This document shows positions 43,821-58,800 of a stretch of DNA of 64,000 nucleotides, piece after piece. Within the stretch, counting starts at the first letter, position 1. Every line of letters starts with the position of its first letter. A program made the translations under genes and the position numbers. Source of the stretch: Cymodocea nodosa (taxonomy: Eukaryota; Streptophyta; Magnoliopsida; Alismatales; Cymodoceaceae); contig CM072342.1 in the NCBI GenBank assembly GCA_036874045.1, positions 4,238,501 through 4,302,500 of the forward strand, in the 5' to 3' direction. The notes below the pieces were generated by a model that was not told the DNA's origin, did not search any database, and saw only the letters and a list, made by a program, of their open reading frames with translations.

Positions 43821-46800
43821 TTAATCTGTTCTTGGACGGTTAGGGCCACTTTTTGGAGTGTAATACAATGGTAACATTGAACGAAAGCCATGTTTCCTCT
43901 TACCACAACAACGCCGAAAAAGCAGCAACATAATAAACAAGATGACAATGGGAATCACCCACCTATTCAATTTGTGAGAGAAGAGGAGAAAATCAGTGCT
44001 CGAAACAGCTACATTATAAGAAAAATGATGAAGGGTGCGCATCAAGCATGGCATGGTACACAGGAAACGGAAAATTACATAATCGCAAAATGAAATGCCG
44101 CCTAATTTTAAAAAAATTGATGCATTCAAATTGCTAAGGGTGTCGATGGGCAAATTATGGAACTACGACTACAAATAAAAAGGGACTTCCGGAAAAGCAA
44201 TTTCAAATACATTTTTTGAAAAGCAGTAAGCAAACCTATTTGCAATTTTGAACTAGAAAGTTTCACAAAAAAATTAAAATATAAATTTTCTGAAAACTAG
44301 TTTTTCATGATAAATTGCATTTAAAAATTATTCTTGAACATAGACTGAGTTCGTTTTCAAAAAAACATGGCTTAAAATGATTAATTATAAAGTAACAATT
44401 TGAAATGCGTACTATTGAGTTCCATTGCTTGCTGAAGAATATCTAAAAACAAGAGAAATATGGGCTCCAGCCCAAGAAAACTAAGAATTGACTAATTCCA
44501 TGTTTTAAGATTTTATCTGAAAATCAGTCCATAAATTGTCAACTCCAGCAAGAATACCTGGTTGCACCCAACAGAAGTAAAACCCAGACAATGTCATGGA
44601 AACTAATATATATCTATTACTACAGATTAAGGAGGTTTTCTTACCTGTCTAGATCAAGAAAAGGGTTATAAACTATAGCTTCCCAAGTAGAAACAACAGC
44701 ATTCCAGCCAGGACTGTAGTAGAGTGACTCCGCTGACCAAAACATCCGTGTATACGTCTCCAAGAAAATGAAAAGAATCCATGCAGCAATTTCAAGTAAA
44801 ATAAACTTTATGATGAAGCGCCCAACCACAACCATTATTAGAGAAAAGATAACTAGCCAATTGAGGAGTCGATGATTGTAATCTTTGATGAAAAGTGTTC
44901 GAGCCTTGATAAGCATCTGGAACCACATTCCGTTTTGCAATCAGAGCAGTTATATGAAGTATGAAAGAAGTAATATTGCATCAGTTGGCAATCAAGATAA
45001 AACAACTAGCATCTTGTTAGATTCTATCACCCATACTACAGGAACTTCACAAGCATATCATCAATTTCCTTTTAAAGCATTTGAAATTTTCATACATTAA
45101 AAATTAATTCAAGCAAGAAGCAATCATATCTAGAAATTTGGTTCAACACAGTCATATATGTAAGCTGTGCTTGTTACACAATAATACAGGTCGAATGAAG
45201 ATTGCTAAATTTTCAGTTCTTTACAGTTCATTTTCCAACAAAATGTCGTATTTATCCAATACTATCGATTCTCTAGTGTAATATCCATCCTTTTTAAGAG
45301 GTGCACTATCCATCTTAGTTAAGTAAAAATATTTTACTATTTCTTTATTTGGAATCAAGATGACAAAGTTTGCAAGAACTTAAAGAAAACACACCTTTTG
45401 GGTATGCACATACTCATGCGAGCACTCCAAATATATCAAAGTACAATCACATGTCAAAGCCCATTACCAAGTTAATCACATCCATATACAAAACATCAAT
45501 GTCCCAAAAAACAGTACAAACATTATACAGGGGAAAAATAATGGCCATTTTTTTTTAGTACAGGAACATGCTTGGTATTCAGGTTTCAACTAAGCAACAA
45601 TACAGCACATTGACTTAAAATATACAAAATATATTATATCCACATGTTATACACAATCTCCCTTTTTTCATGCTCATTGTTAATATTAGGTTCCTTAATT
45701 TTCTTCTTTGTAACTACTTGACTAGAGATAGGAAGAGAATAAGGAGATGACAAAAAGGTCAAAGAGTGTAAAGGAGAGAAAGAGTATGTGGGAGTACGTT
45801 ACGTGGGAGAGACATGAAATAATGAAATGAAGGAATTGTTATTTCATCTTAGGAGGAGAAAATCTTATCATCAATTCCAACAAATCATGGCAAAATTGTT
45901 GGATTTTCCTATGAGAAACACCCACGGTCAAAAACTATTCCATCTGACGCTCATTAGTTGTGCTTCAAAACTGATGCAAACTAAGAAGATGATGAGAACT
46001 TAATAGGGAAAAATTACATATAATAACACTGAAGCAGAGATTCCCCATTTTAATTTCAAACCAACAAGAATCTGGTCAACAGCTAGGTGGATTCGTCCTA
46101 TTTCATTTCCCATCCAAACGGACCAACCTGAGTGCATGCCTCTTCTAAGATGGCATTTGATAGAGCTTATTCTTAACTTTGCATTTTCCAAAAGCTAGCT
46201 TTTTTTAAGTAGGGCTTTTTTATCGCTTAGTTGATAGCATTTTTAGGAGATATGCTGTCGTTTGATTGTCACTAAAAACTGAATTAGGGATTTAGCATAA
46301 AATGTCAATTTTACCCTTGAGGTATCTTCAATTAGTTGAATATATTTAAGTGTAATTTACAAGAAAATTCTACCAATAAGTGGAATTTATAAAATAAAGT
46401 AATTTAAAAATTTACAAAATCATTCCACTTATGATATAATGCATACACACTTATGATACATTAACATTTGTAATATGATGTATAAGCATTTTTGATATAA
46501 TGTGTTAATATTTGTAATATGATGTATAAACATTTGTGATACGGTCCTCTTAAAATGATAGAGCATCACATCGCAAATGCTACAAGACCATATCACAAAC
46601 GATATGGTTTAATGAATCATAATATGAGGCTAACCAAGTATCACAAAACCTTGTAGCAAATGCATAATGTGTGGGCTTGAACAGATCAATAAACACCTAT
46701 CAAAATGATGGAAAAACATGTAACTACATAGTGCATTGATGCATAAATCAAGCTTGGTAACAGACAAAAGAGACCAGTATATAGGAAGAAACAAAAGAAA

Positions 46801-49800
46801 TAACACAAACCTTTTTCATCCTCTGCTCATAGCTAGATTTTGATGGTCCAACACACTCTACTTCAAAGCTATGATTGCATTGACTAAAACCAACATTAAA
46901 TTTTGCCATTGATGGAAGTCGAAGTACTTGAAGCTGGTCCATCTTATCCTCACATTGTATGTATAAAGCCTCACATAGCTTGGATGATTGATATTGATTT
47001 GCCATAATGAAAATTTTGAAAACCTAGCAAGGAGTAAGGAAAGGGGAACAATTGTTAAAAAAACATGAATATGTGGTGCAAGACATGTCCAGTGGAACTA
47101 CAGCAATTTGTAATGCAATTTCTTATGAGACAACTAATGACAGTGGCAACTACAACATAAATATAAACATAATGACAGTAGTAAAAATAATAGAAACCAT
47201 GACGTTCAACTTTAACACGTTTTGAAAATTTCAGCACCACAATTCACTTTTCCAAATGAGCACCCATGACCAAATGTTAGCCTAGATGATTCTGATTTTT
47301 TGTCAACCAAAATGGAATTCTTTTGCATATGAGGAGCGCATGTCAGCTGAATCTTTGGCTGTCTATCTGACATGTGTTTAAAATTTTGGCTCTTGCAGAT
47401 TGTGACTTCTTTATCCACTTTTCACATTTTCTTCCTAACCTTTTTCAATCCCATACTCTTCCTCTCTTCACCACTAGCTAGGTGTGCACCTTCCAACAAG
47501 AATTTTTGGGACCAACAACGAGTCCAACCACTCTTCCGGCCACAAACCACGCTGCACCAAGAATCCACCAAGAAAGAACCGCCTTTTCCTTATCTATCCA
47601 ACATCTAACATAGAATAGGTTTTCTTGGGTTGTCTTTAATTGTGTCAGCATACAGTTATATAATTTGATGTAGCTGTCACTGTAAATCATAATTAATTTC
47701 ATTAGATTTAACCATGTTTGATCAGATCTAGTGGTGTCATTAGAAGTAGCCATTTTTTATAAGATCTAGCATAGAACCATATAGATCTATGTTTTTTGTA
47801 CCTTTTTAATGGCATTTTGAAGCTTTCCATATTACTAAAGACAACTAATATCACTAATTTATTTTTCTTACATTTTTGTAGTAGAGAAAAATTAAATAAC
47901 ACAAAAATTATGACTATCAACAGGATAGTTCTATAAAAAAGAGGAAGAACAAAGTTCCAAGAAAGAACAATAAAAACAAAGAGAAACGTAAAGAAAGAAA
48001 GAAAAATGGCACAAAAGTCAAGAGCTTCCCTTGTTCAACCAATTCTGTCAAGCCTTCCTCCATATTTCTGCTTGCAGGACCCTGACATATCATCAAAGGC
48101 TTTTTTAATCCACAAAAGTTATGCTTTGTTGCGGAAGATCTTTATTTTTTTGGACCACCTTGCACACCAACCAAAGAAAGGGTGTACCAAGCAAGTTTTC
48201 CTTGCACCAACCCTTCTAGAATTATCCTATGCATCCCAAACATCCATCCAGGAATTGAGATGTAGGTTTAATCATGGTTAAACCACCATTTAGATCACCA
48301 AGGTTCCATGTCCATACAAGCAAAGAAGTGTCAATCCTAGTAGGAATGGGCAGTCATAATTGGGATCCTTGTTGGTAATGTTGGTGATCAATATTGGTTG
48401 AGTAGAGAGATAGCAGACTCCATTTCTTAGATGATTCCAATGGCTAGTGAGGGGGAGGAATAGTTGGCAAGACTCTGACAACACATGGGGAAAGGGGTGG
48501 CTATATCTAATATTTTTAGATAATTTATTGAAAAGTAAATCTAAAGATAAAACTAAATTTCTAAAAAAAAGATATACCAAAACAGAAAACTGTAATACTA
48601 AAACCCTTTATAAGAATTGTCATCAATAATAGATAACAAGACCACCATAATAGATAAGTGGTTTTACCACTCCAATATCAATGGTAAGATTGATAGGGCC
48701 TCACTTGTCATGACCTGGTCCCAAGGCAATATATTAAAGGAATTCTGCTTTAGATATCCAATTTTTTAATTAAAGGATCAGATCCTATGTTTACATAAAA
48801 AGGCAATATTATACTATAATTACCATGAATCACACGCCAATGGAAGTAAACCAGTCTTAAAAATGCATTTATAATGTCTTTATGTTTGGAATACTGCTCA
48901 AAAAATCATTATGTTTGGAGTAGGCAACTGCAAACAAGTCTCTGGAAAATTGACCAGTGCATAGTTATTGCAAAGATGCATATAGGCATGCATACCTTTT
49001 CTATATCATCTTCAAGTTTAGTGACAGTCTGTCTTGCATGTTGACGGCCAAAATGCTGTTCCTCAAAGACTTTTAGTGCATCATCTCTAGAATGAATATG
49101 TGCTTGTTGCAATTTATCTTCTGCCAGTGGCAGAGCCACATTGTCCATCTTTTGAGAATATAACTTCAAGCAACGTTCAATAATACCTTTATTGAACACT
49201 TCAACAAGAGAACCTGTAGATGGAATTTCCCCTTTGTTTAAGGCTTGAAGAATCTGCACAGTAATTGAAGGAAGGAAAATAATATAATAAAAAGCCAATA
49301 AATTAGGAACTACAAATTCTAGATGAATCTCAAACACATTACAAATCTCTTCTGAAACATACAAACTGCTTATAAGGCGATTCAAAATGTGTAATCTACA
49401 CACCATGAAAGATACTAAAATTAAATATCAAAGAATAATAATAAGAATGTACCTGCTCCATGAAGGATACAAACTCCTTTCCATTCAGGGGTTTACCCTG
49501 CACAATTTTAGGACGAATGATGGAAGCAACGAGATTTTTCAATATTTCTCTTTTATTTATGTATGCTGGGTCCAGATCATTGTCTCCTAAATCACAAAGT
49601 TTGGTCCTTTGCAGGTGGGGCTGCCAAAATATTATTAGTTCATATAAAAGTATCAAAAATCAGAAACTGCGTACATTTTTCAACTGGGTTAATAAAAAAT
49701 GCACACATCACCTATCCACAGAATAGGCATGGAAAGCTGTCCAATCATATGATTAAAAATATAACTATCTTTACTATGTGTAATTATCACTCAATCACAC

Positions 49801-52800
49801 GTCAGTCATAGAAAATATAATTAATTTTTAAAGAAAAATAACTTAAATGTCAAAAAAAAAGCATGTATGAAAATAACTAGATCATGTCAAAAACAAGAAG
49901 CCGACAACTTAATGAGCAATATCCTAACACACACCATTTTTCTTATCAGAAGCAACAAATGGCATTCACCATTTCCCATAAAAGAAAAATGATCATTAAA
50001 CAGCCAAAAATGGTGGAAAACCAATTTTAAAACATTTTCCCTATTCTCCAAAACCTAATTGTTGGCATTGAAAAACATTCAAATAAAATTTAAACGTTTA
50101 CGTTATTTGAAATTTTTATCCTTTTTATCTACACCCTCCCTGCATTGGCACCTACTCCTTCTCAACACACTTTGCTTCCCATCCTTTGGTGCACTCTCTC
50201 CATCCCTTGTCTCACCACATACCATCATGAAGTCTTCTACGACCTACTACCTCAAAGAGTATCCTCTATGCATGACCATCAAGGGGTGACAATTTTTGAC
50301 TCTACCTGCAAACATAACATGGCAATTGCCAACCCATCATTTAAGCAAGCAAATGTTGAACACAAGTGAACTAGGATCATAACTGAGTCAAACAATTTAA
50401 TGTATTTAAAAAATTTAGTTTTCTAGTATTATGCTAAGGTTATTATTTCTTAATAGTGAGTTAGTGAATAATAGACTCACATTAGACTTTTTACACCCTC
50501 TCACCACGTCATCAATTTTCAAGAACGGCACAGCAACTAGGTAGGATATCTACCTCAGGAGTCTAGCTTTATACAATCCTCTGATCGATCATTTCAATTG
50601 ATCATCCTATACTGAAGAAATTGAACTTTGATTTTGTATTGTACTTCAATAAGTATTATCACGTCACCATCAATTTTGTCATCATTTTGACAATTCGAAA
50701 AATGAGAAATATCGATGAAATTTTGCCAAAACTGTCAATGTTTAATTCCATGCTTGTACTCTATTTCCAATAAGATTTAACCTTACCCTCCAAAAAAGAA
50801 TGAAATTAGGAATACTGGTAAAATCTGAAAGCTTAATGCATAAAAATTGTTATCATCTTTCATACCTCTGTATTTGACTATTTTCTCTTAATATAATTGT
50901 TAAGTAGTTTCATTTATTATATTATAATTTAATATGAAGAAACTCTATTAGACGTTGAATGCATGGATAACTTTTAATATTAAAGTAGCTATTTTAGATA
51001 ATTTGTTTAATAGAGAAAGTATGAGGTTTATTTTGTTAACTTCCATTTCAAGTATGATTTGTCTTGGTGCATCGAAACTAAAAATCGGTAAACATAGTGT
51101 AGAGGCTCACATCAATGTGTCATTTAGAGGGGATCCAATTGTATGCAACTTTACCCCTATTTCAAGAGTGTTGCCTTTGAGCATCAAAGACCATATAAGT
51201 AAAATTTGATTACAAAAAACAATTGGATGCACTATGCATATATGCCATATAAACAGTGACGTATTAAATATATGCACCCTGCACCATTTACCCCTTCCAC
51301 CATAGGTAAAATAACGAACTCAGATTTGTAGCTTTTGAAGTGTTCATATTACCTACGTTACCCATGGATATTGGGGATAGAGACCTTTGATGCCCTTTCC
51401 CATGTGTATCCATGGTTTAAATGTTGGGAAAATGTTGGATTTCAATAAGCTGAAAATCAGACATGGTATTGATGAATTGAAATGAAAAACAGTCAATCAA
51501 ATTTCATCAAGAAGCATATGTTTGACATTGTGCACATATCTTCATTCACAGTATCACAAATACCAGTTTAAGCAAAACTTTGGAAGAACAAAAGGTGATT
51601 TATGAAGGTATTCATTATGTGGAAAAGAGATGAAAATCTTCTCTTTATCTGTCACAAGGCTCAAAAAACCATAGTGAAGTAAGGTTCCCAAATAGCACTC
51701 TAGAATAAAACCAAGGAACTTCAAACAACTGAACAAAATGGACTAGAAACTGCAACCTCACAACTGTAAAGTAATGTCACGTTGCCAAAAATGACAAAAT
51801 TTGTAACTGCGTACCTGTGGCAAGCTAAAGGCTGTGCTATTGCCACCCATAACAGCCAAGGACTTCCGTATCTCGTTTACCTTTTCACAATTAAAATAGA
51901 AACACAATTTACGTCAATATTACTCCATGATGGTGGAGTTATAACCATAGAAAGCAGCATGTACCTGATCAATATTTTTGTCCCCTGCATTAGCCAACAA
52001 ATGTATCATGATATGTTTCAAGGGAAGAAACTAAAAAAGTTATATTACATTAAGGGTGAATTTATGGTTCTCATAAATGTATGTTAATTTTTTAATGAGC
52101 GTCAAAGCATTTAGATTTTGATCATCAATTAAAAATATACAATCATGAGATTTAAAACTAGAACTACACATTTACAATTGCCAACCAGTAGTAGTTTCTT
52201 TTTTAAAACAATTGGAAGTTATTTCTTTGTGAGATAAAACATCAATATCATAGAATTTTGTATAAATTAAATTGGTACTAACCTCTGTCATTAGGAACTT
52301 GCTGTAGAGCCTCATGAACCATCTCTTCAACAGACTTTCCTTCTGAATTGATAATCAAAAACATCAAATTCACATTAAGGTGAGCAAGAAATACAGATGC
52401 AACTTTTCTCAAGAAAAGAAAATGAAACCATAAATCCTTCGTTTGGTTATGTAGCATGATGCATCAACAAGATGAATAAAAATTTCATTTATAATAATGG
52501 TTTCTAAATGATGAAGGTCCAAGAAACTTACGAAGGAAGTCACGCTGGATAAGCCACAATAGTTTGGCAGGTTCAAATGCAACATCTTCTCCCTGCCCAA
52601 AGGACAGATTAAATACAAAAAATGAATTTCTTGATTACAATATAATAGCATAAATAAATCATCCCTGATGATATACCTTGACCCTATCCGTCCATGTATA
52701 TTGAGAAACAAAGGAACAGTTTTTTTTGAGAAATTGAAAACATAGAAACAAGTTAGATTGCAAATTGGAATATCTAAAACAGATTGCTAAACAAAGAGCA

Positions 52801-55800
52801 TTGTAGTTATTGCAATAACCTGCCATAAAATTCATCTGCAAGCTCAACCGCAAATGACAAACGAGATATATCAGCTTCACGTATCTATGAGGATACATTT
52901 ATACACCATAAAGTCAGAAAAGGCAAAAACTACACCAATAGTTGAATCCTGGTAACCGATGCCAACTGATGGAAAAGCTATAAGATGAGGTAAAAGAGTT
53001 CATTTATTCACAAACTGTGTAATATAACTAGATGGCAGGTTGGTTCCAATACAAACCGTTTCTGGCAGATTGTAAATGAGAACAGAACTCATAACTGTCG
53101 CCAATGCAAAGATCCTGATCAATGATGAGCAAAAATTAGTTAGGAGCATGATGACAGCAAAAGGCACCCGATTCAGAATTTCAGATACAACACCTATCAT
53201 CATAAACGTTTGACTTTCCAATACTTTCAAAACCCTCTGTGTCTAAAAACAAAACAGATGTTTTTATTCCATCAATGTCCATTTCTGTTGGAGTGCCCCA
53301 AACCCATATACCTGCAATAATACATGCAAGCTCAGTAGAGAAAGTGAGATCAGAAAATTCATGTCCAAATGAGTTAACATTCCGACAAAAGCATATAGTT
53401 AAGTCATTCTTCAACCTTTTGTTTTTGTATCTCGCATGTGTCCGACTCCAAAACCTATAAACAATCATCATATGGTTAGAATGAAATATATTAAACTCAA
53501 GCGGTTATATTCAAAATCTGGAAAGCTCAAAGCAGCAGTAAAGGCTTCACCTTCATTACATGACAGAGAGAGAAGTTGGTTAAGGAGAAAGGACTTGCCA
53601 GAACGGTATGGACCAATTACCTGGTATAAACAAGTTTGACAAAACAATGGACATTTTAAATTCCCATAAAACTTGTCATACCAGTTTCAAAAATAATAAA
53701 ACTTATTGTATATTGAATTATCATTGAAACAATAATATAGACAATGTGATTTGTATCAGATTAACAGAAATACATGTTTCATACTTTTTGGCAGTAAAGC
53801 AAACATTGAATGGAATAAAATCAACTATGCATTTCACAATTGTAAAACAAATACCATATATCATTATAACAAATATTGGGCATGCTGATTAAAAGAGATA
53901 ACGATACTTATTTACAGATTTAGTTTTCACCAACATTCAATAATGTCCCTTAAGTGATGAGGTTCTGTTTGAAACTATGCTTGTGCACATTATTTTTATT
54001 CTATGTCACTAATGCCCAATCTGTTCATCTGCATGTTCAGCTGACTCTATTTACTGAGGTCTTGGGAGGAATTGCATAGATCGTGCACACTGGCATCAGA
54101 ACATATACCATAACACATAAATGGAATCAGGCTTTTTAATGGATTTCTTTTTGAAAAATTCTTCTTTTCTGTTCACTTATGGGTGTTACAGGCGTATGTT
54201 TTGGTATTCATGGTGTGATAAACAAGTCAACAATCTTCTAGTAATTGAAAAATCTCTTGTTATTGCCATCGACTTGTCTTGCATTTTACATTTCCTCTTT
54301 TTTCTAGGAAAGGCAAGTGTGAATTCATTGACATAAGTTTGAACAGACAAGTACATAGTCAAAGCCACCAAGAGAAAATGCATGAATACCTCTTCAGGAC
54401 ACTATGCTGTTAACTTTATTCTCAACCCAAGAACACACCTTGCAAGAAAAGAGAAGATATGTCTTCTACATGCCAACCACATGGAAGAAAAAAGATTCAG
54501 AGTTGCCTGCCCAACCACATCTACATAGCTTGGAAAACATAGTAGTCATGCATAAGCTGCCATATTAATGTTATATCTTCAGAGGGGAGAGGCAACATCA
54601 AATTACCTTGAAATAGGGACAAATCAATACAATCTCCAGGAGCTTGATGACAGAAACTGCATGACATGTCCTTGTTACCCACTCACTCCTGTAAACTTTA
54701 GTAACATCACTGTTTTGGACGAGTAGCCACATGATCATCTACTTGCTCAAAAAAGATCCCAACCAGGCCCAAACCTCAAATGGACTCATAACAGGCCTTA
54801 ACCATGAAACTTCCTGCAGATCTGGATTTCCAAGTCATGAGATCCTTCCCTGTAGCTGGAACGAATGTTGAGATTTTGACAAGGATAAACCATTGCAATT
54901 AAAATATCATGTCCTCAACCTCAGTCTAGATTCCTTGTAAATTTGAGGTACCCAGATCAGGAATCACCACTGAAGTTAACCACTTCCCCAAATGTAGCAA
55001 GTCAATGCCTGGTTAACACAGATTTGGGGAAATTGCCCACACAGATCATCTGAGCACCACCTAATCCTCCTAGAAATTAATAGAGGGCCCATCCCCAATA
55101 GAATCGAGGAAGTCACTCTGTGCAAAAATGAGTCAACCCTCCTAACATGGTGTGGGGGAATCATATTTACTGCTAATAACTTGCATCCATTGAGCATACT
55201 CCCCTGACTTCCATTATCATAGTCATCACATAAAAGAGTTACCGAAGGACCATACAGATCTGATACCCATGCTTGATCCTACTTTGGCTTGCAGACATTT
55301 TCCCATTTGATCAAATGTATGCTTCATTGCTGCCTTTCCATAATCAGACCCTGAGCTTTCCCTAATGAAATCAATACACCTACCAGAAGAGCAAAGATGG
55401 ACATGTGAAATATAGGATGATTGCTCAAAACACTCTTTAAGAGAACTAACAGCCCTCTTAGCTAAGATAATTCCCCTTTCATCCCTCAAGCCTTCTATCT
55501 ACCTTGTTGTGAGGAGAATAATCAAAAATCACCCTATCATTTTCTGTAGACTCATACATATTGAGAGTGAGAAATTAGATATCCCAACTAAATGATATCT
55601 GTTTACACACATAACATAAAGCCCATATAACAATACATATAACAATATATTTAACACTCCCCCGAAGTTGGAACATAAATATCAAACATGCCCAACTTGG
55701 TACAAAGACTCTCAAATACTCCCACAACTAAGCCTTTAGAGAAAACATCTGCAAACTAACATGAAACTAAGTGTAAGAAATGGAAATGATAACCTTCATC

Positions 55801-58800
55801 TCCATATCTCAAATAAAATGACAACCAACCTTTGTGTGTTTTGCTCTTTCATGGAATATAAAATTGTTAGCAATAAAGATTGTAACCTAGTTGTCACAAT
55901 ACATAGCTATAGGTGTGTTGACAGTGAATCTGAGCTTATGTAAGAGTGACTTCAATCACATCATTTCACATGTGGTTTAAGTCATTAATCTATATTCAAC
56001 TTTTGCATTGGATCAAGAAACTACATTTTGTTTTTTGTTACATAAAGTAACTAGATTACCTTCAATGTGTGTGCAAAAGCTAGAAGTAGATTTCCTGTCT
56101 CCTTTATCCTCCCTCCAAAACTAAGATATCTAGATTTCCATCCTTTCAATCTACAGCATATCTTGTCCAACAACATGCACCATTCTGCACTACTAGTTTT
56201 TTTAATTGACAAAGGTAGGCCCAAGTACTTACAAGGCAGTTTGTCCATTCTACATCTAAGTAAAATTGTCTGATTCTGTAGCTCCCTTCCCTTAATTGTT
56301 ACTCTGAAAAGAAAGTGCTTGTGGAAATTGATCTTGAGGCCCATGATCATTTCAAAAATTCTAAAAATAAACTGTAAACATTTGCCAAAGATGGGTTTCA
56401 AAAAGAAAAGAGTATCATCTGCATACTGTAAAATTTTTATGCAGCTGCAAGTGACATGTCCATTTGGATGATGCTTGCTCACCATCCATCCCAAGAACCA
56501 CCCATTAGCTACATTATTATCACACATGTAAGCCAACACATTCACTTTCAAATTAAAAAGTAGGGGCAAACAGGGTCTCCCTGTCAGATACCGCTTCTGA
56601 AGTGGAAAAGGTCCCAGCCTTACCATTCAACAACATTGCTTCCATTGCAGTGTGAAAAATGTTGCCTATCCGCGAAATCCAGGACAGTGGGAAGTTGTAT
56701 GCCCCTAAAGCCTTAATGAGAATTTTCTAGATAATGTTATCAAAACCCTTGCAGAAATCTACTTTGAATAATAATATGCCAGGCTGTTTCCAATTGGCAT
56801 ACACATCCAGAAGTTCTTTTTTAGTTATTTACATTGTTTTTCTGAATTTCATTATCATTATATAGATAGCATAAGTACATAAGTAACATAACGAATTAAT
56901 TATATGACAATATATCCAGAAAAAAAAGGTGGTGCCCAGCTCTGACGCAAAGGCACCTTTGCACCATGAAAAGTATGATTATCTTCACTTGTTTTCAATC
57001 AGGGTAAATGTCTTGGCACATATCATATACAATATGTGGCAACAGAGTGGCTAGATTGTTGGCATGTTACAAACTTGGGAATCAAGATAGTTATTCTTGA
57101 ATACATGGAAAAAACTTATGATCTTCTTAGCAGGCTCCTTCAAAGAAACCCAGAATCTGAAATTTTTACTCAGTAATTTTGAGATGGTTTCTGACCTCGA
57201 AATCAACTTTTAACAAAAGCCTTATCCTTAGCATTAACACATCCCTGGAAATGCTATCTGGTAGTTTCTGAAATCCATCATTGTAAGTTAGAAAGGTTAT
57301 CTCTATAGTATATTGGCTTCCCTTTGATGGCCAAGAAGCCCTAAGTGGATGTTGGTCTGAGACAATTTTGATAGAAAATTAGCAAACTGGAAAATGTATT
57401 AGTATTGGGGTCACATCATCTTGATGAAATATTTCATTGTTTCATGTCTGTTTTAAGATCCTTGTTGGTGTCATTCATGCAGTGAAGAAGAAATGCTGAC
57501 ATAGGCACTGGAAGGTCTCTAGTGGGGTGAGGCTGCACTCTTGGGATCATGGAATTAAACATCGATACATGCTTGTGAAATTTTGCCAACATTTTTCAAT
57601 TTTTCAAAATGATGTTTTGTTTACATATGACATTTTTCTTTCCCATGTTTCCATCAACATGTCACCAATATATCAAAGTTATACTGACACGTCATTTTTT
57701 AGCCTCACCTAAGTTTGGCATGAAATCGAAGTTGAATTCCTTGCTTGAGATGAGGTATGCAAACCCCTCATATTAAGTGGTTTGTGGGTTAGATGACTCA
57801 CTGAGGTTAATAAAGTGTTTCTTTGTAAATGGTGGTGGGGCCAGTCAACCAAAGAAAGGGCTTTTGGGTTGACATCCTTAACAGTTAATACCGAAATCCA
57901 GACACTGGAAAGAGCCACGCAATCAAATTCTCATGATTTGTTTTCCTGGCAATCACTGCAACAGCTTCAAGACTTCTTGAGCCAGCAAACTGTCTTCACA
58001 ATAGTCTCTGGAAACTGTGCACTGCTTTGAAAAGACAAGTAGTTACAGGACATTATTTTCTTACAGGCAAGAAGGATGCAGTCGTCACTGATGTAATGAG
58101 GTTGAATTCACAGGGTATGCCCTGGAATTTGGTACATCTGTGGCTTAGTGGACCTGCTACCCTCCACACTCCTAAGCCTACCTGTGCAGGGACCCCTACA
58201 GTGGAAAGTGGACAATTCTGGAGCTTTGTCTGTACAGTGCTGGTTCCAGCAGCTCACTGTGGTTTCTGACTGAACTGAAGACCATACAAATTGATATGGA
58301 AGTGTTCCTCCCTTTTAAGGTTCGTACTATTATGTGATTAGTAATGCATGGTCGTGTGGTATGAAATGTTATATAAGAAAGTGGTGTCAATTGGACAATG
58401 CCATACACTCTCTATGTGAGACTGAAGAGAAGGTAGATCACCCATTTTCTGGTTGTGCAGAAAGCAAAGAAATTTGGCAATCCCTACTGCCCCTTTTCCT
58501 GGGAAGGGGTTTATGGTGAAGTCTAGAGCTGACCTGCTAGATAGAAAAGACTTGGTACTTGCAGGGGAACCTAGTGTAATGCCATGCCGGGAATCCATGC
58601 CACCTGCTAGTCCATACCATCTGCTAAAGCATTTAATTGGTTCAGAACACGATCTTATCAAGAATGCTAAAAGGGACAGTTTAGATGTCTTGGGGGAGGT
58701 TTATGTACGATGGAAATTGATGGAAAAAGATGAAAAGAAAAGTAATAGAAAGTTAAGACAAATTACAGGATGTTTGTGCACAACAAAAAGTAAAAGAAAG

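Noticed and set aside
48006..48281. 91-codon plus-strand frame in a guanylate-binding gene intron
   Set aside because: No recognisable motif, no splice or promoter context, and AT-rich composition like the surrounding intron.
56051..56626. 191-codon minus-strand frame considered as a gene or an exon of the guanylate-binding gene
   Set aside because: It is a LINE reverse transcriptase fragment (YADD motif) without start, endonuclease or continuation, and host exons join in frame around it.
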